DNA from: JBLYYQ01 sp048550035
GTDB lineage: Bacteria > Nitrospinota_A > UBA7883 > JBLYYQ01
Reading direction: 5' to 3'
Assembly (NCBI GenBank): GCA_048550035.1
Contig: JBLYYQ010000009.1
Span: forward strand, 1 to 6,080
DNA: 6,080 bases
Positions 5,480-6,080 of the stretch are shown in pieces. Position numbers and translations under genes: made by a program. Numbering within the stretch: position 1 is the stretch's first letter; every line of letters begins with the position of its first letter. The notes under the pieces are model-generated. The model made no database searches and was not told where the DNA came from. It worked only from the letters and a program-made list of their open reading frames with translations.

Positions 5480-5533
5480 GTTAGTTAGAACAGTAATTGA
5501 AGGAGTTCGCTCTTTGATTACTGTTTAACTAAC
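5480..5533. terminator. Long hairpin between the convergent catalase and ftsY genes
   Basis: The arms 5480-5505 and 5510-5533 pair over some 20 positions, with small bulges or mismatches near 5488 and 5498-5499, around a TTCG loop (5506-5509). It starts 25 bp after the catalase stop and ends 45 bp beyond the ftsY stop. The position suggests a shared bidirectional transcript end. Neither side has a proper T-run directly after the stem, so it is either a non-canonical terminator or a 3'-end stabiliser. Confidence 0.55.
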
Positions 5534-5578
5534 CATCTGAAAAACTATCTCAAGATTGCTGCTCTTCATCGGTTCAGT

Positions 5579-6080
5579 TTATTGAAAAATCTGTTCAACA
5601 AACTCTGATGGGTTAAATAGTTGCAGATCTTCAATAGCTTCTCCGACACCGATATACTTAATAGGGAGCTTTAACCTATCGACAATATTAAACAGCACCC
5701 CACCCTTTGCAACCCCATCAAGTTTGGTCAAAATGATTCCTGTGATACCAATGTTTTCACTAAATTCGACTGCTTGATTTAAACCATTCTGTCCGGTGGT
5801 TGCATCTAAAACAAGTAGCGACTCATTAGCAATATTATTAGCTTTCTTATCAATAATTTTTTTAATTTTCAGCAATTCGTTCATCAAATTGCCTTTATTA
5901 TGCAACCGTCCTGCAGTATCAACAATGAGGATATTTTTTCCTCTTGCAATGGCAGCGTCGATTGAGTCAAAGACCAGAGCAGCAGAATCTGAACCTTGTT
6001 GATTTTTAATCAAATCACATCCTACACGTTCTGCCCAGACTTCCAACTGCTCAATAGCAGCAGCTCTAAATGTATCGCCC
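5579..6080 (-). CDS. ftsY: Signal recognition particle receiver FtsY, C-terminal part of the GTPase domain (partial)
   Basis: The last 166 residues of FtsY, the SRP receptor GTPase that docks ribosome-nascent chain-SRP complexes at the inner membrane. The frame stays open to the window edge and begins with GDTFRAAAIEQLEVWAERVG, the SRP-GTPase DTFRAAA box. DTAGRLHNKGNLMNEL follows (G3 box; the RLHNKGNLM context is FtsY-like rather than Ffh-like). Then come DATTGQNGLNQA, the G4 box TKLDGVAKGG, and the closing IKYIGVGEAIEDLQLFNPSEFV typical of FtsY C-termini. The P-loop, the N domain and any acidic membrane-binding A domain lie outside the window, so the true start is not visible. A TTG at 6046 is an internal Leu codon in the conserved EQLEVWAERVG stretch, not the start. 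The gene is intact as far as seen and ends in TAA. Confidence 0.95.
   Translation of the reverse strand, partial: GDTFRAAAIEQLEVWAERVGCDLIKNQQGSDSAALVFDSIDAAIARGKNILIVDTAGRLHNKGNLMNELLKIKKIIDKKANNIANESLLVLDATTGQNGLNQAVEFSENIGITGIILTKLDGVAKGGVLFNIVDRLKLPIKYIGVGEAIEDLQLFNPSEFVEQIFQ

Noticed and set aside
5796..6002. A 68-codon plus-strand open frame opposite ftsY
   Set aside because: It is the antisense of conserved FtsY GTPase boxes and its hydrophobic product is what reverse-complemented GTPase sequence tends to give.
6044..6046. TTG as the start codon of the minus-strand gene at the right edge
   Set aside because: The frame continues upstream through the conserved GDTFRAAAIEQ segment of FtsY, so this is an internal Leu codon of a gene cut by the window.
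1..6080. CRISPR array, tRNA, rRNA, insertion sequence or a defence or toxin system
   Set aside because: No regularly spaced repeats, cloverleaf, transposase, terminal inverted repeats or toxin-antitoxin pair was seen; the window is occupied by six ordinary-sized genes.

Overview
The window carries six protein-coding genes on a low-GC background. Five are complete and one (ftsY) runs off the right edge. Three things point to a Gram-negative, aerobic or oxygen-exposed bacterium: an exported DsbA/Com1-like thiol oxidoreductase with a Sec signal peptide, a monofunctional haem catalase, and the SRP receptor FtsY. I cannot place it more precisely from this sequence. No mobile element, CRISPR array, tRNA, rRNA or phage gene is visible.

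Layout from left to right: (1) a complete minus-strand histidine phosphatase (phosphoglycerate mutase superfamily). (2) A 42-bp AT-rich divergent gap, then a plus-strand 546-residue protein built like a receiver-GAF-histidine kinase in which the phosphorylation and ATP-binding residues appear to be gone. (3) A 170-bp gap with a weak terminator, an extended -10 element and a leader hairpin. (4) A DsbA-like periplasmic oxidoreductase whose 3' end overlaps or abuts an O6-alkylguanine-DNA alkyltransferase-like gene; the start codon of the second gene is ambiguous. (5) A 297-bp gap with a large hairpin, a promoter sitting inside an 8-bp inverted repeat, and a structured 5' leader. (6) A clade-3-type catalase (484 residues) with a consensus ribosome binding site. 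(7) A convergent gap with a long hairpin, then the C-terminal GTPase part of ftsY on the minus strand.

The dsbA-like gene, the alkyltransferase and the catalase can be read together as an oxidative or alkylation stress and envelope thiol-maintenance neighbourhood. This is inference from proximity: catalase has its own promoter and is not part of the dsbA-alkyltransferase unit. The most unusual item is the degenerate sensor-kinase-like protein. It keeps the fold signatures of a hybrid kinase but has substitutions at the phospho-acceptor His, the receiver Asp, both N-box Asn residues and the glycine boxes. It may be a signalling pseudokinase or scaffold, and it is transcribed divergently from a histidine phosphatase.
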